A stretch of 64,000 bases of DNA from Alteromonas indica (GTDB lineage Bacteria > Pseudomonadota > Gammaproteobacteria > Enterobacterales > Alteromonadaceae), in contig PYVY01000018.1 of the NCBI GenBank assembly GCA_003056425.1, positions 29,808 to 93,807 of the forward strand, written 5' to 3'. The notes under the pieces are model-generated. The model did no database searches and had not been told where the DNA came from. It saw nothing but the letters and a program-made list of their open reading frames with translations. Of the stretch, positions 51,514 to 60,413 are shown piece after piece; position 1 is the stretch's first letter, and each line of letters begins with the position of its first letter. Position numbers and translations under genes: made by a program.

Positions 51514-54201
51514 TTAGCGACGAATAGTGATATTGGCCTTTTGTACCTTATCGGCATTGGCGTACTGAGGCTGCCCGTCGCCCACTGATACTTCCAGGGT
51601 GCCGGTATACGGTTGTTTAGCCCCGTTATCATCAATATACACTAAGGTATCGGCGGCTATTGTCATGTTAAGGGTGGTGCTGCTACCGGCTTTTACCTCA
51701 TCATGACTAAACCCTTTGAGCTCAGTTTGCGGAACGCGAACCGGTGCATCAGGCATATGCAAATAAACTTGTGTTACCTGTCCTGCGGTGTGCTCACTGT
51801 TGTTATTCAGGGTCACAGAGAAAGACAAATCCTCGCCCACGTTCAGAGTTTTCGGTAACTGTAAGTCTGTGTAGGTAACATTGCTATAGTCCAGACCATA
51901 GCCAAACGGATAAAGTACCTCACCGGTAAAGTAGCGATAGGTGCGGTTTTGCATGGCGTAATCATCAAAATCGGCAAAACCATCTAAGTTACGGTAAAAG
52001 GTAACAGGAAGTCGGCCGGACGGATTAATGTCGCCGTACAGTAGCTTGGTTAACGCCGTACCGGTTGCCTCACCAGGGTAAAATGCCTGCACAATGGCAT
52101 CCACATTATCGTTCGACCAGTTTAGCGCCATTGCACTACCGGAAAAGTTTACCAATACCATTGGCTTACCAGCTTTCTTCAACGCTTTCAGCAAAGCCTT
52201 TTGTTCATCCGGCAAATCGATGTCGGTTCTGTCGCCATAGTTAAAACCGTCAAGCTTAACAGGCATTTCCTCGCCTTCGATCCGCGGGGTGATACCGGCC
52301 ATGACCACGACAACATCGGCCTCTTTGGCGTTGGCTAGCGCGCGGGCCTGCAAATCTTCACTGGTATTTACCCAACGCACGGTAAATTGCTGCCGCATAA
52401 TGGCGGAGGTATTACTGATTTTGTCATCAGCAAAATGCATGGTGATTTTAATCGGATAGGCCTGGCCTGCTTTGAGGGTGACCGGTGCGGTAACCGCACT
52501 ACCATCGATACTGATCTGTGCCTGACTGTCGAACTGGTATTGCCCGCTGCGCTCAGGTTTGATAACACCTTCCCAGACTACACCAAAATTACCTAAAACG
52601 GTGTCATCAACCGGCGAACGGTCGAAGTAAAAGTCCATGGCATTATCGACACGGGTAAGTACCGGGTCGCCGCTCAGCTCGGTGGGAAAAGACAATTGGG
52701 TAAAGTCGGTAATCGGGCTACTGGCTAGTTTGTAGTACTTGCCTTGCAGGCCGCTCTGCAGCTTGCCATTGTCTGCTTCATGAAATAACACCCGGCTATC
52801 AAGAATTTCTGCATGGCCGTAAATATCGTCAATAACCGCACTGCCTGCGGCGTAAGTTACCTGCTCTTTACCCAGATACTGTTGCAGGCCTTCAAGAGGC
52901 GTCACCGGGTTTATCGGCAGGCCGTTATAATTCCCCAACAGGACGTCTTCATTATTTGCATTAGGGCCAATCACCGCTACCTTCAGGTTTTTATCAAGCG
53001 GTAATACCCCGTTGTTCTTCAGCAGTACCATTGATGCAGCCGAGGCTTTTTCAGTCAGGGCCTGGTGCTCAGATGAGCCAACCACGTCCATTGATATACC
53101 GGCATATTCCACTTTGCTGGCATCATCAAACATACCCAGTTTAAAACGGGTCATAAATAAGCGTTCTACAGCCTGGTCAATCAGGCGCTCGTCTATCAGG
53201 CCTTTTTGCACAGCAAAATTCAAATTGGCAAATGTGCTTAGTCGCCCCGTACCGCAGTTAAGATCGGTGCCACTGGTAACCGCCCAGGCTGCTGCCGCAG
53301 CGGGCGCGTCGACTACGTCATGCGCTTCGGGGTCGTAAAAATCGCGAATGGCGCCACAGTCTGACATTACATGCCCGTCGAACTTGTACTGGCCGCGTAA
53401 AATATCCTTAAGCAGCATGTCGCTGCCACAGGCGGGCAGGTCATTAACCCGGTTGTAGGCACACATCACCGCTTCTACATCCGCCTCTACCACCGCTTTT
53501 TCAAAGGCCGGCAGGTAAGTTTCATACAAGTCTTTATCTGATACTACGTAGTTGTCGGAATGGCGGCTGATTTCCGGGCCATTGTGTACCGCGAAGTGTT
53601 TAGCAGTGGCAGCTGTTTTCAGGTAATCAGGGTTATCTCCCTGTAAGCCGGTAATAAAGGCAACACCTAGCTCACCGGTCAGATAGGGATCCTCACCGTA
53701 AGTTTCCTGGCCCCGGCCCCAACGGGGGTCGCGAAAAATATTGATATTAGGCGACCAAAACGTCAAGCCGGTGTACCGGTAGCTTAACCCTTCGTTCAAA
53801 TAAAAGTGGTGTTTTGCCCGGCCTTCATCAGAAATCGCAGTAGCGATAGAGTGCATCAGTTCTTTATCCCACATTGCTGCCATACCAATAGCTTGTGGGA
53901 ATACGGTAGCCTTACCGGCTCGCGCCACGCCGTGCAATGCTTCATTCCAGTAGTCGTAGGCAGGAATGCCAAGACGCTCAATAGCCGGCGCATCGTTGTA
54001 CATCTGACCGATTTTTTCTTCCAGCGTCATTTGAGCTACCAGGTCTTTTACTCTGGTTTGAATATCTACAGACGTATCCAGATAAACACTGGAAGACGGC
54101 GAAGTAGCGTCGGCTGGGGAGGACGTTCCAGAAGAAGACACGCTATTGCTACACGCTGCACAACTAAGGCTAACCGCGATGGCCAGTAAGGTTTTTTTCA
54201 T
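51514..54201 (-). CDS. GH3 glycosidase with inserted PA14-like domain
   Basis: An 895-residue exported enzyme with an N-terminal signal ending in a cysteine (SLSCAACSNS), probably a lipoprotein, then a Ser/Thr-rich linker. The GH3 (alpha/beta)8 barrel runs from about 45 to 375; nucleophile D281 is in GHVMSDCGAI. The second domain is split by a PA14-like insert (about 480-630), and a fibronectin III-like end follows. Sequence style is beta-xylosidase/beta-glucosidase. It may release glucose from oligomers made by the GH144 enzyme at 27 kb, but that link is inference. Confidence 0.87.
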   Translation of the reverse strand: MKKTLLAIAVSLSCAACSNSVSSSGTSSPADATSPSSSVYLDTSVDIQTRVKDLVAQMTLEEKIGQMYNDAPAIERLGIPAYDYWNEALHGVARAGKATVFPQAIGMAAMWDKELMHSIATAISDEGRAKHHFYLNEGLSYRYTGLTFWSPNINIFRDPRWGRGQETYGEDPYLTGELGVAFITGLQGDNPDYLKTAATAKHFAVHNGPEISRHSDNYVVSDKDLYETYLPAFEKAVVEADVEAVMCAYNRVNDLPACGSDMLLKDILRGQYKFDGHVMSDCGAIRDFYDPEAHDVVDAPAAAAAWAVTSGTDLNCGTGRLSTFANLNFAVQKGLIDERLIDQAVERLFMTRFKLGMFDDASKVEYAGISMDVVGSSEHQALTEKASAASMVLLKNNGVLPLDKNLKVAVIGPNANNEDVLLGNYNGLPINPVTPLEGLQQYLGKEQVTYAAGSAVIDDIYGHAEILDSRVLFHEADNGKLQSGLQGKYYKLASSPITDFTQLSFPTELSGDPVLTRVDNAMDFYFDRSPVDDTVLGNFGVVWEGVIKPERSGQYQFDSQAQISIDGSAVTAPVTLKAGQAYPIKITMHFADDKISNTSAIMRQQFTVRWVNTSEDLQARALANAKEADVVVVMAGITPRIEGEEMPVKLDGFNYGDRTDIDLPDEQKALLKALKKAGKPMVLVNFSGSAMALNWSNDNVDAIVQAFYPGEATGTALTKLLYGDINPSGRLPVTFYRNLDGFADFDDYAMQNRTYRYFTGEVLYPFGYGLDYSNVTYTDLQLPKTLNVGEDLSFSVTLNNNSEHTAGQVTQVYLHMPDAPVRVPQTELKGFSHDEVKAGSSTTLNMTIAADTLVYIDDNGAKQPYTGTLEVSVGDGQPQYANADKVQKANITIRR

Positions 54202-54420
54202 GATAGTACCGAAGGTGAAAAAAGATGTGTTTACCTTAAAGGTGCTGTAAAAAGGTACAATAGCAGTATGGTAAATCGTAAATAAAGTGTTAAAAATAGC
54301 AACGACTCAGGACATGTCACAGGTTGAAATGTGCCTGGTGGCGGACGCTACTCGCCATTGCTATGCGGGTGGTTTACACTCGCAGCAACAGCGTTACTTT
54401 ATTAGGACAACAACAATACC

Positions 54421-56493
54421 ATGCAGTCTCTGGCTCAAACTCCTATCACCACACTTAAAGGTGTTGGTGCCAAGGTGGCGCAGAAGCTGGCAAAAATAGG
54501 TCTTGCCACTATTCAGGATGTTCTGTTTCATTTGCCTTCGCGTTATGAGGACCGAACGCGTATCTACAGTATCGACAGTTGCCAGCCGTTTACCCATGTG
54601 AGTATTCAGGGTGAAGTGAAAAGCGCCGACATTCAGTATGGCAAAAAACGCATGCTGGCAGTTAAGGTTAGTGACGGTACAGGCACTATTACGTTACGGT
54701 TTTTCCATTTTGGCGCATTGCAAAGAACGATGTTAAGCCCGGGTAACCAGGTGCGTTGCTTCGGTGAGATTCGCACCGGCAAATGGGGCCTGGAAATGAT
54801 GCATCCTGAGTTTTCGCTGATCGACGAAGACAGCGACTTACAAGAAGATGCCCTCACGCCGGTTTACCCTACCACCGAGGGGGTCAAACAACTGACCCTG
54901 CGAAACCTGACCGACCAGTCATTGGCGCTGCTAGACCAGGGGGCACTAACAGATTTATTACCCGAGGGAATGTATGCCCAGCAGGTGTCATTGGCCGAAG
55001 CGCTACATTTAGTTCACCGGCCGCCACCTGATGCCGGGCTGACCCTGCTGGAGGAAGGTCGTCACCCTTCCCAGCAGCGGCTGATCCTGGAAGAGTTGTT
55101 GGCGCATCATCTCAGTGTGCTAAAAGTGCGTCAGCAGTCTGATGCTCAGCCAGGTATACCCATTGCAGTCGATAACCGGTTAGTTAGCCAGTTACTCGAG
55201 GCCTTGCCGTTCAGCCCCACTGGAGCGCAGCAACGCGTCGTCAGTGAAATACAAAACGATATGCAGCGTAGCCGCCCGATGATGCGCCTGGTCCAGGGCG
55301 ATGTTGGTTCTGGTAAAACCCTGGTGGCCGCCTTAGCGGCGTTGTCAGCTATTGGGGCAGGGTATCAGGTCGCGTTGATGGCGCCCACCGAACTGCTGGC
55401 TGAACAGCATGCTAATAACTTTCGTGAGTGGCTGGCCCCCTTAGGTATTGAAGTGGGTTGGCTGGCCGGCAAACTAAAAGGTAAAACCCGCACGCAGGTG
55501 CTTGAACAACTAGCTTGTGGCCATATTCAAATGTTGGTCGGCACCCATGCTATTTTCCAGGAGAATGTTACCTACCAGCAACTGGCCCTGGTTATTGTTG
55601 ACGAGCAGCATCGTTTTGGGGTCCATCAGCGCTTAGCATTGCGTGAAAAGGGGGAAGTGCAAGGGCGCTTTCCGCACCAGTTAATCATGACCGCCACGCC
55701 GATTCCCCGGACATTAGCCATGACAGCGTATGCCGACCTTGATACCTCCGTAATAGATGAGCTGCCGCCCGGGCGAACGCCGGTCACTACGGTGGTTATT
55801 CCCGATACCCGCCGCGAAGATATTATTAGCCGGGTACTGGATGCCTGCCAAAACCACGGGCGTCAGGCCTACTGGGTATGTACCCTGATTGACGAATCTG
55901 AAGTATTGCAGTGCCAGGCGGCAGAAGATGCCGCCATCACATTACGCACAGCGTTGCCCACGTTAAAAGTGGGGTTAGTCCACGGGCGGTTAAAGCCAGC
56001 GGAAAAGGCCGGGGTAATGGCCCAGTTTAAAGCCGGCGAACTTGATCTACTGGTGGCCACCACCGTTATTGAAGTCGGGGTCGATGTGCCAAACGCCAGT
56101 ATTATGATTATTGAAAACCCTGAACGGCTAGGGCTGGCGCAACTACATCAGCTTCGCGGCCGGGTGGGCCGGGGTGCCGTAGAAAGCCAATGTGTGCTGC
56201 TTTATCAAAGCCCGTTATCGAAAACCGCCACCCAACGGCTGACGGTATTGCGAGAATCCAGCGATGGATTTTATATTGCCCAGCGCGATCTGGAAATCCG
56301 TGGACCCGGTGAACTAATGGGAACACGGCAAACTGGTATAGCCGAGCTTCGTATTGCCGATTTGGTACGCGACGCCCGTCTTATCCCGCAGGTGCAGGAT
56401 ATTGCAGAACGCCTGTGGCAGGAGTACCCATCTCATGCCCAAGCCATTATTAACCGCTGGGTGGGCTATAAGGAGCAGTATGGACATGCCTGA
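54421..56493 (+). CDS. recG: RecG ATP-dependent DNA helicase
   Basis: A 690-residue branch-migration helicase that reverses stalled forks and resolves Holliday junctions. An N-terminal wedge/OB domain (to about 150) is followed by helicase domains: Walker A GDVGSGKT near residue 295, DEQHRFG near 393, and RLGLAQLHQLRGRVGRG in the second half. It overlaps rsmJ by 14 bases. Length is normal. Confidence 0.95.
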   Translation: MQSLAQTPITTLKGVGAKVAQKLAKIGLATIQDVLFHLPSRYEDRTRIYSIDSCQPFTHVSIQGEVKSADIQYGKKRMLAVKVSDGTGTITLRFFHFGALQRTMLSPGNQVRCFGEIRTGKWGLEMMHPEFSLIDEDSDLQEDALTPVYPTTEGVKQLTLRNLTDQSLALLDQGALTDLLPEGMYAQQVSLAEALHLVHRPPPDAGLTLLEEGRHPSQQRLILEELLAHHLSVLKVRQQSDAQPGIPIAVDNRLVSQLLEALPFSPTGAQQRVVSEIQNDMQRSRPMMRLVQGDVGSGKTLVAALAALSAIGAGYQVALMAPTELLAEQHANNFREWLAPLGIEVGWLAGKLKGKTRTQVLEQLACGHIQMLVGTHAIFQENVTYQQLALVIVDEQHRFGVHQRLALREKGEVQGRFPHQLIMTATPIPRTLAMTAYADLDTSVIDELPPGRTPVTTVVIPDTRREDIISRVLDACQNHGRQAYWVCTLIDESEVLQCQAAEDAAITLRTALPTLKVGLVHGRLKPAEKAGVMAQFKAGELDLLVATTVIEVGVDVPNASIMIIENPERLGLAQLHQLRGRVGRGAVESQCVLLYQSPLSKTATQRLTVLRESSDGFYIAQRDLEIRGPGELMGTRQTGIAELRIADLVRDARLIPQVQDIAERLWQEYPSHAQAIINRWVGYKEQYGHA

Positions 56494-57232
56494 TTTTCCT
56501 TTTTATGTGGTTGAATCATCACCGCAAGCCAGCGAGCTGGCCGCGCGCTGGGGGTTTTCGCTGGTCACCAGCGCGCCCGCTGGGTTGGGGCTGGTTATGG
56601 AGGACGACTGCTTACAGTTAATGGATTTTGCCGAACCCAGACAGCAAGGGGTTATGGTAGATTTTCTATCTGGTGCCAGCGAATACCGACGCGCGCATGG
56701 CGGTGGTAAAAAAGAACCTATCGCCAAGGCAATTGGGCTAAAAGGGCTAACCGCACCGGTGGTCATTGATGCTACTCCGGGTTTGGGCCGCGATGCTTTT
56801 GTGCTGGCGGGGTTGGGGTGTCAAGTGTACCTGATAGAACGCTCTCCCATAGTTGCCGCCTTGCTAGAAGATGGTATCCGGCGGTTACACGCGCACAGTC
56901 ATGAGCTGGCAGCCCGCTTTACGCTGGTGCATGGAAACAGTATAGATGTACTGCAAAACTGGCCGTATACACAAGTTCACACCGTCTATTTAGACCCGAT
57001 GTTTCCACATCGCAAAAAATCTGCTTTAGTTAAAAAGGAAATGAAGGTGTTTCAGGCCCTGTTAGGGGCAGACCCGGATGCCGATGAACTACTTTCACCG
57101 GCATTAGCACTAGCCCAAAAGCGAGTGGTAGTAAAACGACCCAATAGCGCGCCGTACCTGGCGAATACGCCAGCGTCTATGGCCATTACCAGTAAAAAGC
57201 ATCGTTTTGATGTGTACCTTACTCACCAATAA
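56480..57232 (+). CDS. rsmJ: 16S rRNA m2G1516 methyltransferase
   Basis: A 250-residue SAM methyltransferase that methylates G1516 of 16S rRNA. The SAM-binding motif is VIDATPGLGRDAFVLA; the catalytic motif is LDPMFPHRKKSA. AAGGAG lies 4 bases before ATG 56480; the ATG at 56486 is an alternative with better spacing. The frame is open further upstream inside recG, not used. Confidence 0.93.
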   Translation: MDMPDFPFYVVESSPQASELAARWGFSLVTSAPAGLGLVMEDDCLQLMDFAEPRQQGVMVDFLSGASEYRRAHGGGKKEPIAKAIGLKGLTAPVVIDATPGLGRDAFVLAGLGCQVYLIERSPIVAALLEDGIRRLHAHSHELAARFTLVHGNSIDVLQNWPYTQVHTVYLDPMFPHRKKSALVKKEMKVFQALLGADPDADELLSPALALAQKRVVVKRPNSAPYLANTPASMAITSKKHRFDVYLTHQ

Positions 57233-57245
57233 CAAGGAGAATGTC

Positions 57246-57719
57246 ATGATTAGCATCGGTAGTTCATTACCTGAAGTATCATTTGGAAGATTAGTAGATG
57301 GAGAAATGACCAACCCTCATACTAATGCCATTTTCGGGGACAAAAAAGTCGTGGTATTTGCTGTTCCGGGCGCGTTCACCCCTACTTGCTCGGCTGCTCA
57401 TTTACCCGGTTACGTTACCATCGGGGACAAAATTAAAGCTAAAGGCATCGACGATATTGTATGTATTTCGGTTAATGACGCGTTTGTGTTAGAGGCGTGG
57501 AAGCAAACGCAAAACGCTGAGCATATAACCATGCTAGCGGATGGCAATGCCACATTTACTAAAAATATCGGTTTGGACATGGACACCGGAGACTTCGGTG
57601 GGACGCGGTCTCTGCGGTATTCGATGCTGGTTGAAGACGGCGTAGTGACCAAATTAAATATTGAAGATCCGGGCCGCTTTGAAGTGAGCGACGCACAAAC
57701 TATGCTCGATAGTTTATAA
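57246..57719 (+). CDS. Peroxiredoxin, Prx5 family
   Basis: A 157-residue thiol peroxidase. The peroxidatic cysteine is C48 in VPGAFTPTCSAAHLPGYV; a second cysteine (C73) is present and could serve as resolving residue, but position varies in the family. AAGGAG precedes the ATG at 57246. Reduces H2O2 and alkyl peroxides; Prx5 proteins commonly depend on glutaredoxin or glutathione. It follows rsmJ by 13 bases. Confidence 0.92.
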   Translation: MISIGSSLPEVSFGRLVDGEMTNPHTNAIFGDKKVVVFAVPGAFTPTCSAAHLPGYVTIGDKIKAKGIDDIVCISVNDAFVLEAWKQTQNAEHITMLADGNATFTKNIGLDMDTGDFGGTRSLRYSMLVEDGVVTKLNIEDPGRFEVSDAQTMLDSL

Positions 57720-57737
57720 AAACGATCTATCTCCCCC

Positions 57738-57787
57738 TGCGGCAACGTATGACAGTGTGGTTAGGCAAAACTCATACGTTTGTCGCA
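57738..57787. repeat. Inverted repeat between the peroxiredoxin and LuxR genes
   Basis: TGCGGCAACGTATGA (57738-57752) and TCATACGTTTGTCGCA (57772-57787) are complementary over nine bases (AACGTATGA/TCATACGTT) and again at TGCG/CGCA, with a bulge between. The loop is 19 bases. No T-run follows. It may be an operator, an mRNA 3' end or part of an unannotated small RNA. Confidence 0.4.
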
Positions 57788-57979
57788 ATTGTAACAAATT
57801 TAATCTTTTAGGGCTGTACGCCTTATTGGAGTCTGTTACACTCAAGCCAGTAAAACAAAAATAGAGCGGTGAAGATAAAGCAGTACTTCACGTATTGTAA
57901 ACCGTTACCCAGTGCGCATTCGAGTCATACAGGAAGAGATGACGTTCCTCTTTTCGCTGGGCCATGGAGGGTTGTTCTT

Positions 57980-58666
57980 ATGGCAAAGAGCCAAAAGTTC
58001 AATGTATACCTAATTTCCCCATCCTGTTATAGCGACGCTAAACAGGATCCGAACGTAAACCTTTTTAAAAATTTATTACAAACCTGCGGTTATGAGGTGA
58101 ATCTTCTGGGTAGTGCAGCAGCGCTTCCAGAAACGTCTAACCAGGATTTGGTGTTTTATGATGCTGCTGGTAGTTCTAACAAACTATCAGATTTTTATGG
58201 CAGCAATGGTAATGCACGTTGGATTTTATTTAATCTTCAACCTGGTGAACTGGATGAGTGTGAAGCCATTATCGCTGGGGTTGAGGGGACGTTTTATGCA
58301 TCCGATTCACCAGAATTGTTGCTCAAAGGCGTGCGTCGCTTAAGTAAAATGGATGTGTGGTTTAAACGCGGTTCGATTAACGAAGCATTACGGCGCATGC
58401 GTCAGTATGCCCGTCGACCAGCGCTGCGTGCTAAACGGCCAACAATGTCTTTACAGGGTGGTAGTCATCCAAAGTTGACCAAGCGGGAAATAACCATCAT
58501 TGAGCTGGTATCCAAAGGGTCACAAAACCAGGAAATTGCAGATCAATTGCATATTAGTGTGAATACCGTAAAAACGCACATTTACAGTATTTTCCGTAAA
58601 ACGCAATCCCGGAACCGGATTGAACTGCTGTCTTGGTCACAAAACTTTATGAACGAGCAATTATAA
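57980..58666 (+). CDS. CsgD/VpsT-like LuxR-family regulator
   Basis: A 228-residue regulator. The N-terminal half (about 1-145) is a receiver-like fold without a clear phospho-acceptor set; the C-terminal GerE/LuxR helix-turn-helix is LTKREITIIELVSKGSQNQEIADQL. A WFKR motif at 127-130 sits where VpsT has its c-di-GMP binding W[FLM][TS]R, with Lys replacing Thr/Ser. By family it controls biofilm matrix genes; no such genes are near. The start at ATG 57980 follows GGAGGG; the frame is open to 57869. Confidence 0.85.
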   Translation: MAKSQKFNVYLISPSCYSDAKQDPNVNLFKNLLQTCGYEVNLLGSAAALPETSNQDLVFYDAAGSSNKLSDFYGSNGNARWILFNLQPGELDECEAIIAGVEGTFYASDSPELLLKGVRRLSKMDVWFKRGSINEALRRMRQYARRPALRAKRPTMSLQGGSHPKLTKREITIIELVSKGSQNQEIADQLHISVNTVKTHIYSIFRKTQSRNRIELLSWSQNFMNEQL

Positions 58667-58746
58667 CGCGGGTTGTTGACAAGCTTTATTTCATTCGCTG
58701 AAAGCCGCGCGTATAATCGCCGGGCAAATTTTCAGTGGGGAATCGG

Positions 58747-59925
58747 GTGAACAAGCGTGATGTAATTGTTATAGGTGCAGGTGCTGCGGGATTATTCTGT
58801 GCAGCACAGGCAGCTGCACGTGGCAGAAATGTTGAAGTATTGGACCATGCTAAAAAAGTCGGACGAAAAATTTTAATGTCTGGCGGGGGACGGTGCAATT
58901 TTACCAACATGTACGCCAGCGCCGAAAATTTCCTCTCTGAAAACCCTCACTTTTGTAAGTCTGCTCTCAATCAATACACCCAGTGGGATTTTATTGCACT
59001 GGTGAACGACTATGGTATCGCCTACCATGAGAAAACCCTGGGCCAGTTATTTTGTGATGATAGTGCCTCGCAGATCGTTGATTTATTGATGAGCGAGTGC
59101 CGTAAAGCGAATGCTAGGGTCACCACGCGTTGCGAAATTCTGCAGGTAGAAAAAAACGACCAGGGTTTTTATCTTAACACCAGTTTGGGTGAGTATCAGT
59201 GTGAATCGCTGGTGGTTGCTACAGGCGGCTTGAGCATGCCTAAATTGGGCGCAACCCCCTTTGGATACAAAGTAGCGCAGCAATTTGGTATTCCGGTATT
59301 GCCCACCCGTGCCGGCCTGGTACCTTTTACCTTGCCACCTGAAATAAAAGCCCCGCTGGCCGAAATTTCCGGTATCTCACAAACTGTGCGAGCACAGTGC
59401 AACAATACCGCATTTGTTGAAGATATGCTGATTACCCACCGGGGCTTATCAGGCCCGGCCATTTTACAAATTTCCTCGTTCTGGGAAGGGCAGGCCGTAG
59501 ACATCGATCTTAGCCCGCAAACAGATTTACACCAGGCCCTGGTTCAGGCAAGGGAGCAACAACCGAATCTTTCGTTAAAAAATTATCTGGCGACCTGTTT
59601 TGCGAAACGGCTGGCTGAAACGTTGGTCAATATCCTTGCATTGCCAAATGTACCGTTAAAGCAGCTTAACGAAAAACAGCTCACGGCCATCGCCGACCAG
59701 CTGCATCAGTGGCAGATTAAACCAGCGGGAACCGAAGGGTATCGAACGGCTGAAGTAACCCTTGGGGGCGTCGACACCAATGCGTTGTCTTCTAAAACAA
59801 TGGAAGCCAGAAACACCCCTGGACTATATTTTATTGGTGAAGTGGTAGATGTGACAGGATGGTTGGGTGGCTACAACTTCCAGTGGGCCTGGAGTTCTGG
59901 TTGGGTAGCCGGACAACACGTCTGA
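58747..59925 (+). CDS. HI0933/YhiN-type flavoprotein oxidoreductase
   Basis: A 392-residue FAD protein. The dinucleotide motif VIVIGAGAAGLFCAAQAA is at residues about 6-23; KILMSGGGRCNFTN follows, and the C-terminal GEVVDVTGWLGGYNFQWAWSSG closes the FAD site. GTG at 58747 with GTGGGGA upstream is preferred over GTG at 58735. Reaction unknown. Single gene with a possible -10 TATAAT at 58712-58717. Confidence 0.88.
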   Translation: MNKRDVIVIGAGAAGLFCAAQAAARGRNVEVLDHAKKVGRKILMSGGGRCNFTNMYASAENFLSENPHFCKSALNQYTQWDFIALVNDYGIAYHEKTLGQLFCDDSASQIVDLLMSECRKANARVTTRCEILQVEKNDQGFYLNTSLGEYQCESLVVATGGLSMPKLGATPFGYKVAQQFGIPVLPTRAGLVPFTLPPEIKAPLAEISGISQTVRAQCNNTAFVEDMLITHRGLSGPAILQISSFWEGQAVDIDLSPQTDLHQALVQAREQQPNLSLKNYLATCFAKRLAETLVNILALPNVPLKQLNEKQLTAIADQLHQWQIKPAGTEGYRTAEVTLGGVDTNALSSKTMEARNTPGLYFIGEVVDVTGWLGGYNFQWAWSSGWVAGQHV

Positions 59926-59951
59926 TGTACGGAGCAAATTAAATCGAAGAC

Positions 59952-59995
59952 AGATGAAATTAGAGCGAAGACAACCTCTAAGCTAAATTTCATCT
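59952..59995. terminator. Hairpin after the flavoprotein gene
   Basis: AGATGAAATT (59952-59961) pairs perfectly with AATTTCATCT (59986-59995), and TAGAG/CTCTA (59961-59965/59976-59980) extends it with a small bulge. No T-run follows, so the role as terminator is uncertain. Confidence 0.4.
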
Positions 59996-60333
59996 TAATA
60001 GGCTTAACCATTGATAGATAAGCTTTAAATTCTGCCTTCGTTTTTTACTTAACGTCCTATCGAGTTTTGCATGCTTTGAGTTCAAGCTGCCTTAAAAGCC
60101 GTATCATTATCTACACCGAACAAATACTGAGTCACTGATATTACCTACATCCGCATCCATGGAATCTGGCTTTAAACTCAGTATTCTTATCGCTGAATAG
60201 GTCTTGCTGTTTTGCTCGAATATACATGGGGTTATGTTTGAAATTTTCGTTGTGTTGTGAGTTAATACTTTTAAGAGAATAGATGAATGTGGTTGACGGG
60301 CGGCATTTGTATCACTACTATTATAAGTAACAC

Positions 60334-60378
60334 GCCCGCCAAGCCTCTTAACAATGCTCAAATTGTGCGGGCTTTTTT
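60334..60378 (+). terminator. Terminator-like hairpin upstream of the Abi gene
   Basis: GCCCGC (60334-60339) and GCGGGC (60367-60372) pair with a 27-base loop and are followed by six T (60373-60378). It lies 36 bases before the Abi start, so it would end a transcript coming from upstream, perhaps of a small RNA, or insulate the Abi gene. Confidence 0.5.
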
Positions 60379-60413
60379 ATGCCTGAATTCTACGCCATGG
60401 AAGATAAGGCATA

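Larger units (their letters stand above)
59926..60413. other. AT-rich intergenic stretch before the Abi gene
   Basis: About 490 bases without a supportable gene. It starts with a hairpin (59952-59995) and ends with a terminator-like hairpin (60334-60378). A minus-strand 84-codon frame from TTG 60361 has no ribosome binding site and is not called. Base use differs from the housekeeping genes on both sides. Confidence 0.5.

Noticed and set aside
58675..58717. TTGACA and TATAAT as a promoter for the flavoprotein gene
   Set aside because: The hexamers are about 30 bases apart, far outside the 16-18 range; only the TATAAT is kept as a possible -10 with a weak -35.
60107..60361. Minus-strand 84-codon ORF
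   Set aside because: TTG start, no ribosome binding site, overlaps a terminator-like hairpin and has no family resemblance.
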